A DNA stretch of 64,000 bases from Ferrimonas sp. YFM (GTDB lineage Bacteria > Pseudomonadota > Gammaproteobacteria > Enterobacterales > Shewanellaceae): NCBI RefSeq assembly GCF_030296015.1, contig NZ_AP027368.1:496001-560000 (forward strand), read 5' to 3'. Below, one piece after another: positions 17,821-26,493 of the stretch. A program made the translations under genes and the position numbers. The notes under the pieces were generated by a model, which had not been told where the DNA came from, searched no databases, and saw nothing but the letters and a program-made list of their open reading frames with translations. Positions within the stretch are counted from its first letter, which is position 1; each line of letters begins with the position of its first letter.

Positions 17821-18543
17821 CGCATCCCTCAGACCGATGCAGAACCGGTTGGCCAGGGGCTGAAGGTCCACCCAGCGGTTGACCGTGTTGAAGCCGGTGG
17901 CGGAGACCCGAATCAGGTAACGGCCGGAGGGCAGGGTCAGCCCCTGTGAGTAGCGGGGAGAGATATTCAGCACCTCTATCTTGGCGTTGGCCGGGGTGGT
18001 TTCCACGAACAGGGGCACCAGAGAGACGTCTTGTGAGTAGCGTTTCTGATCGTCCGTCCACTGCTGCCAGAGGGCAGCCTGACGTTGCAACTGATGGTTC
18101 AATCTGGCCAGTTGCGCCTGCTGTTCGCTCAGTCGGCGACGTTGATCGCCCAGTGTCTTCTCCAGGGCACGTTGACGCCGCTCCAGGGCGGGATCCTGCA
18201 CAGGTTGTGGCAGCGGCAGTGGCACCGGGGCAATCGCCCGGGGCTGGCCGGGACGCAGATACGCCAGATAGAGGGGCAGCCACTGCGCCCAGGGTTGCGC
18301 CCTCTGCCGGGCCAGTTGGGCAAAGCGCTGCCAATCCGGATCTGTGTCGGAGGCGAGGCGCAGGCGCTCCTGCTCCATAAGCTGCGCCTTCATCGTCTGC
18401 TGAGCGCTGTGTTGGCGGATTGTCTGCAGCTGCTCCCAGCGCAGTTGCCACTGCCAGAGCAGCAGCAGGCCGAGCAGAAACAGCCCCGCAAGCAGCAGAA
18501 CACTCAGGGTGTGTTTTTTGCCGATTCCATCCATGACGGCCAT
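17755..18543 (-). CDS. Inner-membrane protein with coiled coil and PEGA-like C-terminus
   Basis: A 262-residue protein starting MAVMDGIGKKHTLS, with AGGGAG 6 bases before the ATG; the frame continues upstream but without a ribosome site. One membrane helix (about 12-30) is followed by a Gln/Arg-rich coiled coil (about 32-75 and 130-175). A Pro-rich stretch lies between (APVPLPLPQPVQD). The C-terminal 80 residues look like a PEGA domain: VETTPANAKIEVLNISPRYS, then LPSGRYLIRVSATGF. Probably a bitopic inner-membrane protein with a periplasmic, surface-interacting end. It is divergent from the Rsb-type operon and convergent with the barrel gene (66-base overlap). Function unknown. Confidence 0.7.
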   Translation of the reverse strand: MAVMDGIGKKHTLSVLLLAGLFLLGLLLLWQWQLRWEQLQTIRQHSAQQTMKAQLMEQERLRLASDTDPDWQRFAQLARQRAQPWAQWLPLYLAYLRPGQPRAIAPVPLPLPQPVQDPALERRQRALEKTLGDQRRRLSEQQAQLARLNHQLQRQAALWQQWTDDQKRYSQDVSLVPLFVETTPANAKIEVLNISPRYSQGLTLPSGRYLIRVSATGFNTVNRWVDLQPLANRFCIGLRDASEGPAPGEHQGTVLEPTCAGL

Positions 18544-18657
18544 GTGACTCCCTGTTCTTTCAGGCAAAAATAAGTGTAGTTCAGTTTGAAGGAGCAGAAT
18601 TTGTCTACTAGCGTTAAAGAAGCACAGTGGAGAGTGCAGACAGGGAATTGGGTCCAA

Positions 18658-19854
18658 ATGAAGCTATTGGTTGTGGAAGATGCCACGGATGTGCGCCTGG
18701 TCCTGGTCGCAACGTTGAAGCGCTTCGGTTATCAGGTCAGACAGGCCGCCGATGGCGCCGAAGGGTTGGCGATCCTCAAGCAGGAAACCGACATTCAACT
18801 GGTGGTGTCCGACTGGGCGATGCCGGTGATGGATGGCTTCGAGCTGTGCCAGCAGCTCAAGCAGGCCCAGGCGATCGACCGCTTCATCTATTTCATTATG
18901 TTCTCCTCCAACGACGACGAAGAGCGGATCATCTCCGGCCTGGAGGTGGGGGCGGACGATTTCATCGCCAAGCAGGCGCCCAGGGCCGAACTCAACGCAC
19001 GAATACGTGCCGGAGGGCGGATCATCGAGCTGCACAATCAGCTTCAGCGCAAGCAGGAGAAGCTGGAGAAGGCCTACGCCAGCATCGAGAACGATGTGAT
19101 GCAGGCGGCCGAAATGCACGCCAGACTGCTGCCCACCATCCGCTCCCTGCCCAGGGTCAAGTTCGCCTGGCACGCCGTCAGCTCGGCGTTTCTTGGGGGC
19201 GACATGTTCGACTATCTCGAGCTCGATGAGCGCCACATCGCCTTCTATCTGCTGGATGTGTCCGGCCATGGCCTGCCTGCGGCTCTGCTGTCGTTCACGC
19301 TCAAGCATGTGCTGTCTCCGTCCCAGCAGGGGCGAAGCCTGATGAAGCCGCCTCTGGCGTCGGCCCCCTACTACTATGTGGCGGATCCCGCCGAGGTGGT
19401 GGCCAAGCTCAATGACAGGTTTCAGTCCGATGATGAACAGTACTTCACCATGGTCAGCGGGGTGCTGAATACGCAAACGGGGTTGCTGTCTCTGTGTCAG
19501 GCCGGGCATCCCGGGCCACTGCAGCAGACCGGGGAGGCGATCATTGAGCATCACAGGAACGGTTTTCCTGTTGGCATGTTGCCCGGGCTCGACTATGAAT
19601 CTTATCAGGTCCAGTTGGCGCCGGGTGACAGGCTCTTCCTATACTCCGATGGCGCCAGTGAGTGTTTCAATGCCGCCCGTCAGGAGTTCGGGGTGGAGCG
19701 CCTGAGGCACACCCTGGAGGAGGGGAAACGGCTGGATCTGGACAGTCAGCTTCAGCAGTTAAAGCAACGTCTGGCGCTTTGGAACCAAGGCCCGGACTTC
19801 GATGACGACGTATCGGTGCTGGCCATAGAGTGGCTCGGCGATGAGGGAAAGTAA
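18658..19854 (+). CDS. Response regulator with PP2C (RsbU/SpoIIE-type) phosphatase output
   Basis: A 398-residue cytoplasmic protein. The REC domain is about 1-120, with the acidic pair VVEDA, the phospho-acceptor in VVSDWAMPVMDG and the switch Ser in MFSSN. A coiled linker spans about 120-150. A PP2C domain is about 165-395, with metal residues in LGGDMFD, LDVSGHGLPAA, LYSDGASE and DFDDDVSVL. All expected catalytic acids are present. By analogy with RsbU and SypE it should dephosphorylate the STAS protein encoded 3 bases downstream. Start uncertain: ATG 18658 gives the usual MKLLVVED; a TTG at 18601 has a better ribosome site (AAGGAG) and would add 19 residues. Confidence 0.9.
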   Translation: MKLLVVEDATDVRLVLVATLKRFGYQVRQAADGAEGLAILKQETDIQLVVSDWAMPVMDGFELCQQLKQAQAIDRFIYFIMFSSNDDEERIISGLEVGADDFIAKQAPRAELNARIRAGGRIIELHNQLQRKQEKLEKAYASIENDVMQAAEMHARLLPTIRSLPRVKFAWHAVSSAFLGGDMFDYLELDERHIAFYLLDVSGHGLPAALLSFTLKHVLSPSQQGRSLMKPPLASAPYYYVADPAEVVAKLNDRFQSDDEQYFTMVSGVLNTQTGLLSLCQAGHPGPLQQTGEAIIEHHRNGFPVGMLPGLDYESYQVQLAPGDRLFLYSDGASECFNAARQEFGVERLRHTLEEGKRLDLDSQLQQLKQRLALWNQGPDFDDDVSVLAIEWLGDEGK

Positions 19855-19857
19855 GCT

Positions 19858-20184
19858 ATGGATATGCATACTGAAACAAGAGATGGACATCTGATTATCA
19901 CCTTGAAACAGAGTCGGCTGGACGCCAGTGTGGCGCCGGGATTTCGCCGGGAACTGGAGGCGGCCATCGCTCAGGGCCATGACCGCATCGTTCTGGACCT
20001 GTCGGAAGTGACCTTCATGGACTCCAGTGGCCTGGGTGCCGTGGTGGCCATCCTGAAAGCCCTGAAAGGGGGCGAACTGCGCATCGTTGGATTGCAGCGA
20101 GCGGTCCAGGAGCTGTTCCGCCTGACCAGGATGGACAGCATCTTCCGCTGCCATGACGACGTCGGCTCTGCCCTGTCTGCATAG
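19858..20184 (+). CDS. STAS-domain anti-sigma-factor-antagonist-like protein
   Basis: A 108-residue single STAS domain (RsbV/SpoIIAA type). The phosphorylation site is in LDLSEVTFMDSSGLGAVVA near residue 57 (the first Ser of DSSG is the usual acceptor). In the Rsb scheme an RsbW-like kinase phosphorylates and inactivates it and a PP2C phosphatase reactivates it. Both partners are encoded in the same operon, the phosphatase 3 bases upstream and the kinase after one intervening gene. No sigma factor is visible, so the target may be the sugar machinery itself, as with SypA of Vibrio fischeri (inference). Confidence 0.9.
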   Translation: MDMHTETRDGHLIITLKQSRLDASVAPGFRRELEAAIAQGHDRIVLDLSEVTFMDSSGLGAVVAILKALKGGELRIVGLQRAVQELFRLTRMDSIFRCHDDVGSALSA

Positions 20185-20194
20185 GAGAGAACCA

Positions 20195-21352
20195 GTGCGA
20201 GGAATGATTCTGGGCGCGGGTAAAGGAACCCGGGTGCGTCCCATCACCGAGAAGATACCCAAGCCGATGATTCCGATCCTGCGCCGCCCGGTGATGGAGT
20301 CGATCATCTATCACTTCAAGCGCCATGGCATCGACGAGATTGTGGTCAACACCTGCCACCTGGCGCCGGTGATCGAGGATTACTTCCGCGACGGCAATCA
20401 GTATGGGGTGGACCTGTGTTACTCCTACGAGGGGGTCAAGGAGGGGGATACCCTGGTGGGCAAAGCCCTGGGCAGTGCCGGTGGCATGCGCCAGGTGCAG
20501 CAAACCTCCGGCTTTTTCCATGACACCTTCGTGGTGGTCTGCGGCGATGCCTGGATCGATCTCGATCTCACCGAGGCGCTGGCCTGGCACAAGCAACAGG
20601 GCGGACTGGCCACCATCATCACCAAACGCATGCCGGAGGAAACCCTCAACCGCTATGGGGTAGTGGAAACCGACGAGCAGGGCAGGGTGCTGGCATTCCA
20701 GGAGAAGCCTCCCCTGGGCACCGCCGTCAGCGACATGGTGAACACCGGCATCTACATCTTTGAGCCGGAGATCTTCAACTACATCCCCCCGACCGGCGAG
20801 TACGACATAGGGTCGCAGCTGTTTCCCGAGCTGGTGCGTCAGGGCATCCCCTTCTACGCCACCGCCATGGAGTTTCAGTGGGTGGACGTGGGCCGCCTGA
20901 GTGACATCTGGGAGGTGACCTGCAGCATCCTCAACGGCGAGGTGAGCAACTACCCCATTCCCGGCCGGGAGATGGCCCCTGGGATCTTCGTGGGGATCAA
21001 CTGTGTGATTGATCTGGAGATGCTGGATATCGAGGGACCGGTGGTGATCGGCAATGGCTGTCGCATCGAGACCGGCGCCAAGCTCCGCGGTCCCCTGGTG
21101 ATTGGTCACAACTGCGTGATTGAGCGAGGGGCGGTGGTCAGCAACTCCTGTCTGGACGATTACACCCATGTCAGCGGCATTGCCGCGGTGACCGACCGGA
21201 TGATCTACAAGCATCATTGCATCGATCATCAGGGGCAGCACTGCACCCTGGGGGAGATCGGCGCCGAAGGCCTGGTGAGGGACAGCCGGGCTCCCTCGGA
21301 GCCTGTCGCCCGAGAGCTGCATCAGCTGCCGGATTTCAAGGCGGGTAACTGA
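20195..21352 (+). CDS. Sugar-1-phosphate nucleotidyltransferase with left-handed beta-helix tail
   Basis: The GTG start at 20195 is preceded by TAGGAGAG; an in-frame ATG at 20153 would overlap the STAS gene. The 385 residues begin with the nucleotide loop MILGAGKGTRVRPITEKIPKP. The GT-A fold continues with VVVCGDAWIDLDL (metal Asp). The C-terminal part has hexapeptide repeats (IEGPVVIGNGCRIETGAKL, then GPLVIGHNCVIERGAVV). It should form an NDP-sugar from sugar 1-phosphate. The overall plan is that of GDP-mannose or NDP-glucose pyrophosphorylases; the exact sugar and base cannot be read. It probably supplies donor for the glycosyltransferase two genes downstream. Confidence 0.88.
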   Translation: MRGMILGAGKGTRVRPITEKIPKPMIPILRRPVMESIIYHFKRHGIDEIVVNTCHLAPVIEDYFRDGNQYGVDLCYSYEGVKEGDTLVGKALGSAGGMRQVQQTSGFFHDTFVVVCGDAWIDLDLTEALAWHKQQGGLATIITKRMPEETLNRYGVVETDEQGRVLAFQEKPPLGTAVSDMVNTGIYIFEPEIFNYIPPTGEYDIGSQLFPELVRQGIPFYATAMEFQWVDVGRLSDIWEVTCSILNGEVSNYPIPGREMAPGIFVGINCVIDLEMLDIEGPVVIGNGCRIETGAKLRGPLVIGHNCVIERGAVVSNSCLDDYTHVSGIAAVTDRMIYKHHCIDHQGQHCTLGEIGAEGLVRDSRAPSEPVARELHQLPDFKAGN

Positions 21353-21355
21353 CGA

Positions 21356-21799
21356 GTGAGCGACATGGCGAAATGCATCACCCTCAGGGGGGAGGCGGGC
21401 TACGCGGAAGTGAGCATGATGGCCAAGGCGGTGGCGGCCATGTATCAGCTCTCCGCCCTGCCGGCGAAGGACGCCTGCCTGGTGGAGCTGGCGGTGGTGG
21501 AGGTCGGTAATAACATCGTGGAGCACGCCTATGGGGACAAGCCGGGGGGGCTGCTGGAACTCAGATACCTCCAGGCAGAGTGCTCCATAGAGATTGTGCT
21601 GGTGGATGAGGGCGCCCCCATGCCCAAGGAGATGCAGGCTCGGGTTGCCTGCGCCGAGCTCCAGCAGATGGACCCGGGGGACCCCGCCACCTGGACCACC
21701 AGCGGCCGTGGTCTGGGCATAGTCAATGAAGTGATGGATGGCCAGAGCTATCGCCGCGAAGGCAACAAAAACTATTTCAGGATGATAAAACAGGCATAA
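21356..21799 (+). CDS. RsbW-like anti-sigma serine kinase (HATPase_c_2)
   Basis: A 147-residue GHKL ATPase. N-box LAVVEVGNNIVEHAYGD near residue 42, ATP-lid motif LVDEGAPM near 82 and GRGLGIVNEVMD near 120 are all intact, so kinase activity is plausible. Expected substrate: the STAS protein encoded at 19858. The GTG start is 3 bases after the nucleotidyltransferase stop; the in-frame ATG at 21365 is an alternative. Together with the phosphatase and STAS genes it completes a partner-switch module, although a sugar nucleotidyltransferase is interposed. Confidence 0.88.
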   Translation: MSDMAKCITLRGEAGYAEVSMMAKAVAAMYQLSALPAKDACLVELAVVEVGNNIVEHAYGDKPGGLLELRYLQAECSIEIVLVDEGAPMPKEMQARVACAELQQMDPGDPATWTTSGRGLGIVNEVMDGQSYRREGNKNYFRMIKQA

Positions 21800-21809
21800 G
21801 GATAGGCCT

Positions 21810-23642
21810 ATGGGATTTTATTTTGAGGCGTTCGAGCAGCGAAAGCCTCCCGAACCTCTGCCGGCAAGCCCGGCGCGGGAAGCGCTGTTTCAACTGCTTG
21901 CCACCATCAGTCTGACTCTGGGCGCCTGGTATCTGTGGTGGCGCTGGACCGAGTCGCTCAATTTCGACGCCCTCTGGTTTGCCATTCCCCTGGTGGTGGC
22001 TGAGACCTGCGCCTACATCGGCCTGGTGCTGTTCACCGTCAATCTGTGGCGAGTCAGGGATTACCCTCGGCAGTCCCCCCCCCAAACCATAGGTCAGTGT
22101 CTGGCCGAGACGCCGGAACGGGACAGGCCGCTGACGGTGGATATCTTCTTCCCCAGCTACGACGAAGAGGTTGAGCTGGTTCGGCTGTCCATCCGTGACG
22201 CCAAGGCGGTGCGTTACCCACACCCCATCGACCTGCGCATCGCCATTCTGGATGACGGCAAACGTCCCGCCATGGCGGAGATGGCCCGGGAGGAGGGGGT
22301 TGGCTACATCACCCGGGAGGACAACGTGGGCTTCAAGGCGGGCAACCTGCGCAACGCCATGGAGCAGACCAGTGGCGACTTCATCGTTATTTGCGATGCG
22401 GATACCCGCCCCTTCCCCACCATACTGGAGCACACCCTGGGTTACTTCCGTGACCCGGATGTGGCCTGGGTGCAGACGCCCCAATGGTTTTTCGATATCC
22501 CGGAAGGGGAGCGGTTGCCCAACTGGCTGGGGCGTCGCCTGGGCGGGGCCGGACGCTGGCTGGGCAAGGCGGCAGAGAGGCTGTATGGCCCGGTGACCCT
22601 GGGTAAGGACCCCTTCGTCAATGATCCGCAGATGTTCTACGACATCATCCAGCGGCGCCGAAACTGGGCAAACGCCTCCTTCTGCTGCGGCGCCGGATCC
22701 ATCCATCGCCGTGAGGCGGTGATGGAGGCGGCCCTGAAGTCCTACGCAGAGAGCATCTCCAGACAGCGCAGCCGCCAGGACAGCAAGATCAAGGCGCTGA
22801 CCGGAGAGGAGGAGCTCAATCCTGAACTCAAGGAGATGATGGACACCCAGACCATATTGGATACCGAGTTTACCCCCTACAAATTCCATGTGTCCGAGGA
22901 TATCTACACCTCGGTGGTGCTGCACTCGGACCCCGATCGGAAATGGAAATCGGTAATGCACCCCCAGGTGGAGTCCAAGATGCTGTCGCCTCAGGATCTG
23001 CAGACCTGGGTGATTCAGAGATTCAAGTACGCCGGCGGCACCCTGGACATCGCCAAGAACGACAACCCCCTGTTCCGGCCCGGCATGACCCTGGGGCAGA
23101 GGGTGATGTACGCCTCCACCGTCTGGAGTTACCTGGGGGGGATCTGGAACCTGGTGTTCCTGCTGTCGCCCATTATCTACCTGCTCAGTGGCATCGCCCC
23201 GGTCAGTGCCTACTCACAGGCGTTCTATCTGCACTTCATCCCCTTCATCATCGCCAATGAACTGGCCACCATGGCGGCGACCTGGGGCTTGGCGGGGTTC
23301 AAGGGGAAGGCCAACTACCTGGCCTTTTTCCCGGTCAACCTGAGGGCGATATGGACGGTGCTCAGGGGGCAGCAGATCAAGTTTCCCACCACTCCGAAGG
23401 AGCGGCAGGAGGGCAACTTCTTCCACCTGGTGCTGCCCCAGGCGGCGGTGATGCTGGTGACCTGTTTCGCCCTGATTCTGGGGTGGCTCAACATGGAGTT
23501 TAACTGGTACGGGGAGCACAGCCTGAGCGGCATGATAGTGAACACGTTTTGGGGACTCAACAACGTCGTGGCCATGTCTGGGCTGGTGATGGCGGCGTTC
23601 TGGAAGCCGCCCGAGCACGGGGTGGCAGAGCCGGCGGGATAG
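21810..23642 (+). CDS. Cellulose-synthase-like family 2 glycosyltransferase
   Basis: A 610-residue inner-membrane processive GT. Two membrane helices are near 30-50 and 57-80. The cytoplasmic GT-A domain has IAILDDGKR (first Asp), VICDADTRPF (DxD), VSEDIYTSVVLH (catalytic base region) and VIQRFKYAGG, where cellulose synthases have QxxRW; here the Trp is replaced by Tyr. At least four more helices follow (about 430-455, 465-490, 540-565, 575-600). There is no PilZ domain, so no direct c-di-GMP control is seen. It is preceded by the Rsb-type genes and followed by DUF3131 genes in the same operon. Probable product: a beta-linked polysaccharide; identity unknown. Confidence 0.88.
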   Translation: MGFYFEAFEQRKPPEPLPASPAREALFQLLATISLTLGAWYLWWRWTESLNFDALWFAIPLVVAETCAYIGLVLFTVNLWRVRDYPRQSPPQTIGQCLAETPERDRPLTVDIFFPSYDEEVELVRLSIRDAKAVRYPHPIDLRIAILDDGKRPAMAEMAREEGVGYITREDNVGFKAGNLRNAMEQTSGDFIVICDADTRPFPTILEHTLGYFRDPDVAWVQTPQWFFDIPEGERLPNWLGRRLGGAGRWLGKAAERLYGPVTLGKDPFVNDPQMFYDIIQRRRNWANASFCCGAGSIHRREAVMEAALKSYAESISRQRSRQDSKIKALTGEEELNPELKEMMDTQTILDTEFTPYKFHVSEDIYTSVVLHSDPDRKWKSVMHPQVESKMLSPQDLQTWVIQRFKYAGGTLDIAKNDNPLFRPGMTLGQRVMYASTVWSYLGGIWNLVFLLSPIIYLLSGIAPVSAYSQAFYLHFIPFIIANELATMAATWGLAGFKGKANYLAFFPVNLRAIWTVLRGQQIKFPTTPKERQEGNFFHLVLPQAAVMLVTCFALILGWLNMEFNWYGEHSLSGMIVNTFWGLNNVVAMSGLVMAAFWKPPEHGVAEPAG

Positions 23643-23690
23643 CGCAGCCCGCAGGTGTTTTTTAGGCTGGATATAAAGGAGAAAGCAGGG

Positions 23691-25031
23691 ATGGCTTTCA
23701 AACAAAATCTTCTGAATGCCCGGCACCACCTGGTGTTTCTGGTGGGGCTGGCGCTGGCGTTTTCTCTGGTGCTGAGCCTGGAGCAGCGGGAGTTCGATAA
23801 CGATCTTATCGACCGGCTGCACTTCTCTTCGGACATTCCCAACCCCAAACCCAGGCCATTGACGGCTCAGGAGCGTCAGTGGGCCCAGAGTGCCTGGCGC
23901 TACTTCGAGGCCAATACCCAGGAGAGCGGGCTGGTGAACTCGGTGGATGGCTACCCCTCCACCACCATGTGGGATACCGCCTCCTACCTGATGGCGGTGA
24001 TCGCCGCCCGGCGCCTGCAGGTGATCGACGAGGGCGAGTTTGACCGCCGTATCCGCAACGCTCTGGTCAGCCTGGCGCGGATGCCGCTGTTCGATGGCAT
24101 CTTGCCCAACAAGGTGTACGACACCCGCACTCTGGCCCTGGTGAACTACGACAACAGCCCCAATGAACGGGGGATCGGCTGGTCGGCCATCGACATCGGC
24201 CGGGTGCTGGTGCCCTTCAATATCCTGGCCTGGGACCACCCTGAATACACCCAGGGGGTCAACCGGGTGTTGCAGCGCTGGAACCTGTCGCCGCTGCTGC
24301 AGCAGGGAGTGATGTTCGGCGCCCGGGTGAACCGGGAGCTGACGGAGCTGGTGCAGGAGGGGCGCATCGGCTACGAGGAGTATGCGGCCAAATCCCTGGC
24401 ATTGATGGGCCAGGATGTCTCCCAGGCGCTGCGCTACACCGACTTTCTGAAGATGGTGCCCATCGATGGGGTGGCGGTGCCCACGGACAAGCGGGATCCG
24501 CGACGCTACAAAGCCCACAACTATGTGGTCAGTGAGTCTTACATCCTGGATGGGCTGGAGTATGGCTGGGACAGAATCTCCCACGAGTTTGCCTGGCGGG
24601 TGTATCAGGCCCAGCAGGCCAGGTATCAGCGCACTGGCATCCTCACCGCGGTCAGTGAGGACAACATCGACCGTCCGCCCTATTTTGTCTACAACACGGT
24701 GTTCTCCAGCGGTCAGGCCTGGCACGCCACCACGGACACCGGTGAGCACGCCGATCAGTTCCGTACCCTATCCACCAAGGCGGCGTTCGGTTGGTACGCC
24801 CTGTACCAGGATGAATACAGCGAGAAGCTGCTGGCCAAGGCCGCCACCCTGGAGAGTCCGGACAAGGGGTTCTATTCAGGCTGGTATGAGATCCTCGGGG
24901 AGACCAATACCGCCTTGACCGCCAACACCAACGGCATCATTCTCGAGTCCCTGCTGTACATACGCGAAGGCCGCCTGCTGAACGTCGGCAAAGGGTCAGG
25001 ACAGGTGCAGTTGGCCGCCAAGGAGCGTTGA
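23691..25031 (+). CDS. DUF3131 protein, first of three tandem paralogues
   Basis: From ATG 23691 (AAGGAG and AGGG upstream) the protein has 446 residues with an N-terminal hydrophobic segment (about 12-30) that serves as an anchor or uncleaved signal. The DUF3131 body has WRYFEANTQESGLVNSVDGY, then PSTTMWDTASYL near residue 80, GRIGYEEYAAKSLALMG near 225, PYFVYNTVFSSG and LSTKAAFGWYALY. Regularly spaced aromatic helices suggest a six-hairpin helical barrel. The conserved Asp and Glu in WDTASY and YEEY are candidate catalytic residues (inference). Likely a periplasmic glycan-modifying or glycan-binding protein. It shares large blocks with the next two genes. Confidence 0.87.
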   Translation: MAFKQNLLNARHHLVFLVGLALAFSLVLSLEQREFDNDLIDRLHFSSDIPNPKPRPLTAQERQWAQSAWRYFEANTQESGLVNSVDGYPSTTMWDTASYLMAVIAARRLQVIDEGEFDRRIRNALVSLARMPLFDGILPNKVYDTRTLALVNYDNSPNERGIGWSAIDIGRVLVPFNILAWDHPEYTQGVNRVLQRWNLSPLLQQGVMFGARVNRELTELVQEGRIGYEEYAAKSLALMGQDVSQALRYTDFLKMVPIDGVAVPTDKRDPRRYKAHNYVVSESYILDGLEYGWDRISHEFAWRVYQAQQARYQRTGILTAVSEDNIDRPPYFVYNTVFSSGQAWHATTDTGEHADQFRTLSTKAAFGWYALYQDEYSEKLLAKAATLESPDKGFYSGWYEILGETNTALTANTNGIILESLLYIREGRLLNVGKGSGQVQLAAKER

Positions 25032-25032
25032 T

Positions 25033-26493
25033 ATGAGAGGCGCCTTAGTAACCCTGTTTCTGCTCGGGGGCTGCGCGTCCCTGATGCCCACCGACGAGGC
25101 GCGTCAGATCGCCACCGAACCCGGCGATGGCATCGCCGTTCAAAGGCCCGGCCCGACGCCACCGACAGTCCAGGTACCCCAGGCTCGCCAGGGGGCGCTG
25201 ACTGACCGTGAGATGGCCATGGCCCGGGTGGCCTGGCGTTATTTCGAGAACAACTATCAGCCCACCACTGGGCTGGTCAACGCGGTGGACGGCTACCCCT
25301 CCACCACCATGTGGGACACCGCCTCCTACCTGGGGGGCATGGTGGCGGCCCGGGAGCTGGGTATGGTCACCAAGCGGGAGTTCGACGACCGCCTGGTGAG
25401 GATGATCAAAACCCTCAATACCCTGGATCTCTACCGGGGAGAGTTGCCCAACAAGGCCTACAACACCCTGAATGCCGCCAAGGTGGATTACGGCAACACC
25501 CCGGGGGAGATCGGCTACTCCGCCCTGGATCTGGGCCGATTCCTCATCTGGATGTGGATCATCAAAGAGCGCTATCCCGAGCATGCCCCGGGCATCGACG
25601 CGGCGATCCTGCGCTGGAACTTCTGCAACGTGCTGGATGAGTTTGGCACCATGTACGGCGCCATAGGCTCGGGAGACCAGCCCACCCAGTATCTGCAGGA
25701 GGGGCGCCTTGGCTACGAGGAGTACGCCGCCAAAGGGTTTCAGCTGTGGGGGTTTCACACCGAACGGGCGTCCAAACCCGAGCCCTACGATCTGATGAAC
25801 ATCTACGGCATCGACATCCCCTACGACTCCAGGGATCCGCGCAAGCTGTCGGCCCACTCCTATGTGGTGACCGAGAGTTTTGCCCTGGATGGCATCGAGT
25901 TTGCCTGGGATCACCCCTGGGACCGGGAGACCGGCAGCGAAGGGTTCAGTCATCTGTGGATGGCCGACTTTGCCCAGCGGGTCTACGCGGTTCAGGAGGC
26001 ACGCTACCTGGATACCGGCATCATCACCGCCCGTACCGAGCACCAGCTGGATAAGGCGCCCTATTTCGTTTACGACACCGTCTACACCGACGGCTACGCC
26101 TGGAACACCATCTCTGAGAAGGGTGAATATATGCCCCAGTATGCGGCGGTGTCCATCAAGGGGGCCATCGGCCTCTGGGTACTTTGGGACACGCCCTATA
26201 CGGATCTGCTGTTCGAGCACATCGCCGATCTCTACAACCCGGAGAAGGGCTTTTATGAGGGGATCTATGAAAATGGCACAGGCCTCATCAACACCTACAC
26301 CTCCAACAACAATGGCATCCTGCTGGAAGCCCTGGCCTACAAGGCCTTTGGTAAACTGGCAAGGCGGCATCCCTGGAATCCGCCCAGTCGCTGGGAGAAG
26401 GCACTGAATGATGAGTTCAGTCCCTACCTGGGCCGGTGCCTGCCTTCGAAGCACAGCTGCCCGACTTGCCGTAGCTGCCCTGACTGCAATTAG
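25033..26493 (+). CDS. DUF3131 lipoprotein, second paralogue, with Cys-rich tail
   Basis: A 486-residue lipoprotein: a short hydrophobic signal with lipobox LLGGC at residues 10-14, then a Pro-rich linker. The DUF3131 body is close to the first paralogue: WRYFENNYQPTTGLVNAVDGY, PSTTMWDTASYLGGM, GRLGYEEYAAKGFQLWG, PYFVYDTVYTDG. It starts one base after the first paralogue's stop. The final 18 residues read CLPSKHSCPTCRSCPDCN, five cysteines absent from the other two paralogues; this tail is encoded in the overlap with the next gene's signal sequence. Membrane-anchored in the periplasm or on the surface; reaction unknown. Confidence 0.87.
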   Translation: MRGALVTLFLLGGCASLMPTDEARQIATEPGDGIAVQRPGPTPPTVQVPQARQGALTDREMAMARVAWRYFENNYQPTTGLVNAVDGYPSTTMWDTASYLGGMVAARELGMVTKREFDDRLVRMIKTLNTLDLYRGELPNKAYNTLNAAKVDYGNTPGEIGYSALDLGRFLIWMWIIKERYPEHAPGIDAAILRWNFCNVLDEFGTMYGAIGSGDQPTQYLQEGRLGYEEYAAKGFQLWGFHTERASKPEPYDLMNIYGIDIPYDSRDPRKLSAHSYVVTESFALDGIEFAWDHPWDRETGSEGFSHLWMADFAQRVYAVQEARYLDTGIITARTEHQLDKAPYFVYDTVYTDGYAWNTISEKGEYMPQYAAVSIKGAIGLWVLWDTPYTDLLFEHIADLYNPEKGFYEGIYENGTGLINTYTSNNNGILLEALAYKAFGKLARRHPWNPPSRWEKALNDEFSPYLGRCLPSKHSCPTCRSCPDCN

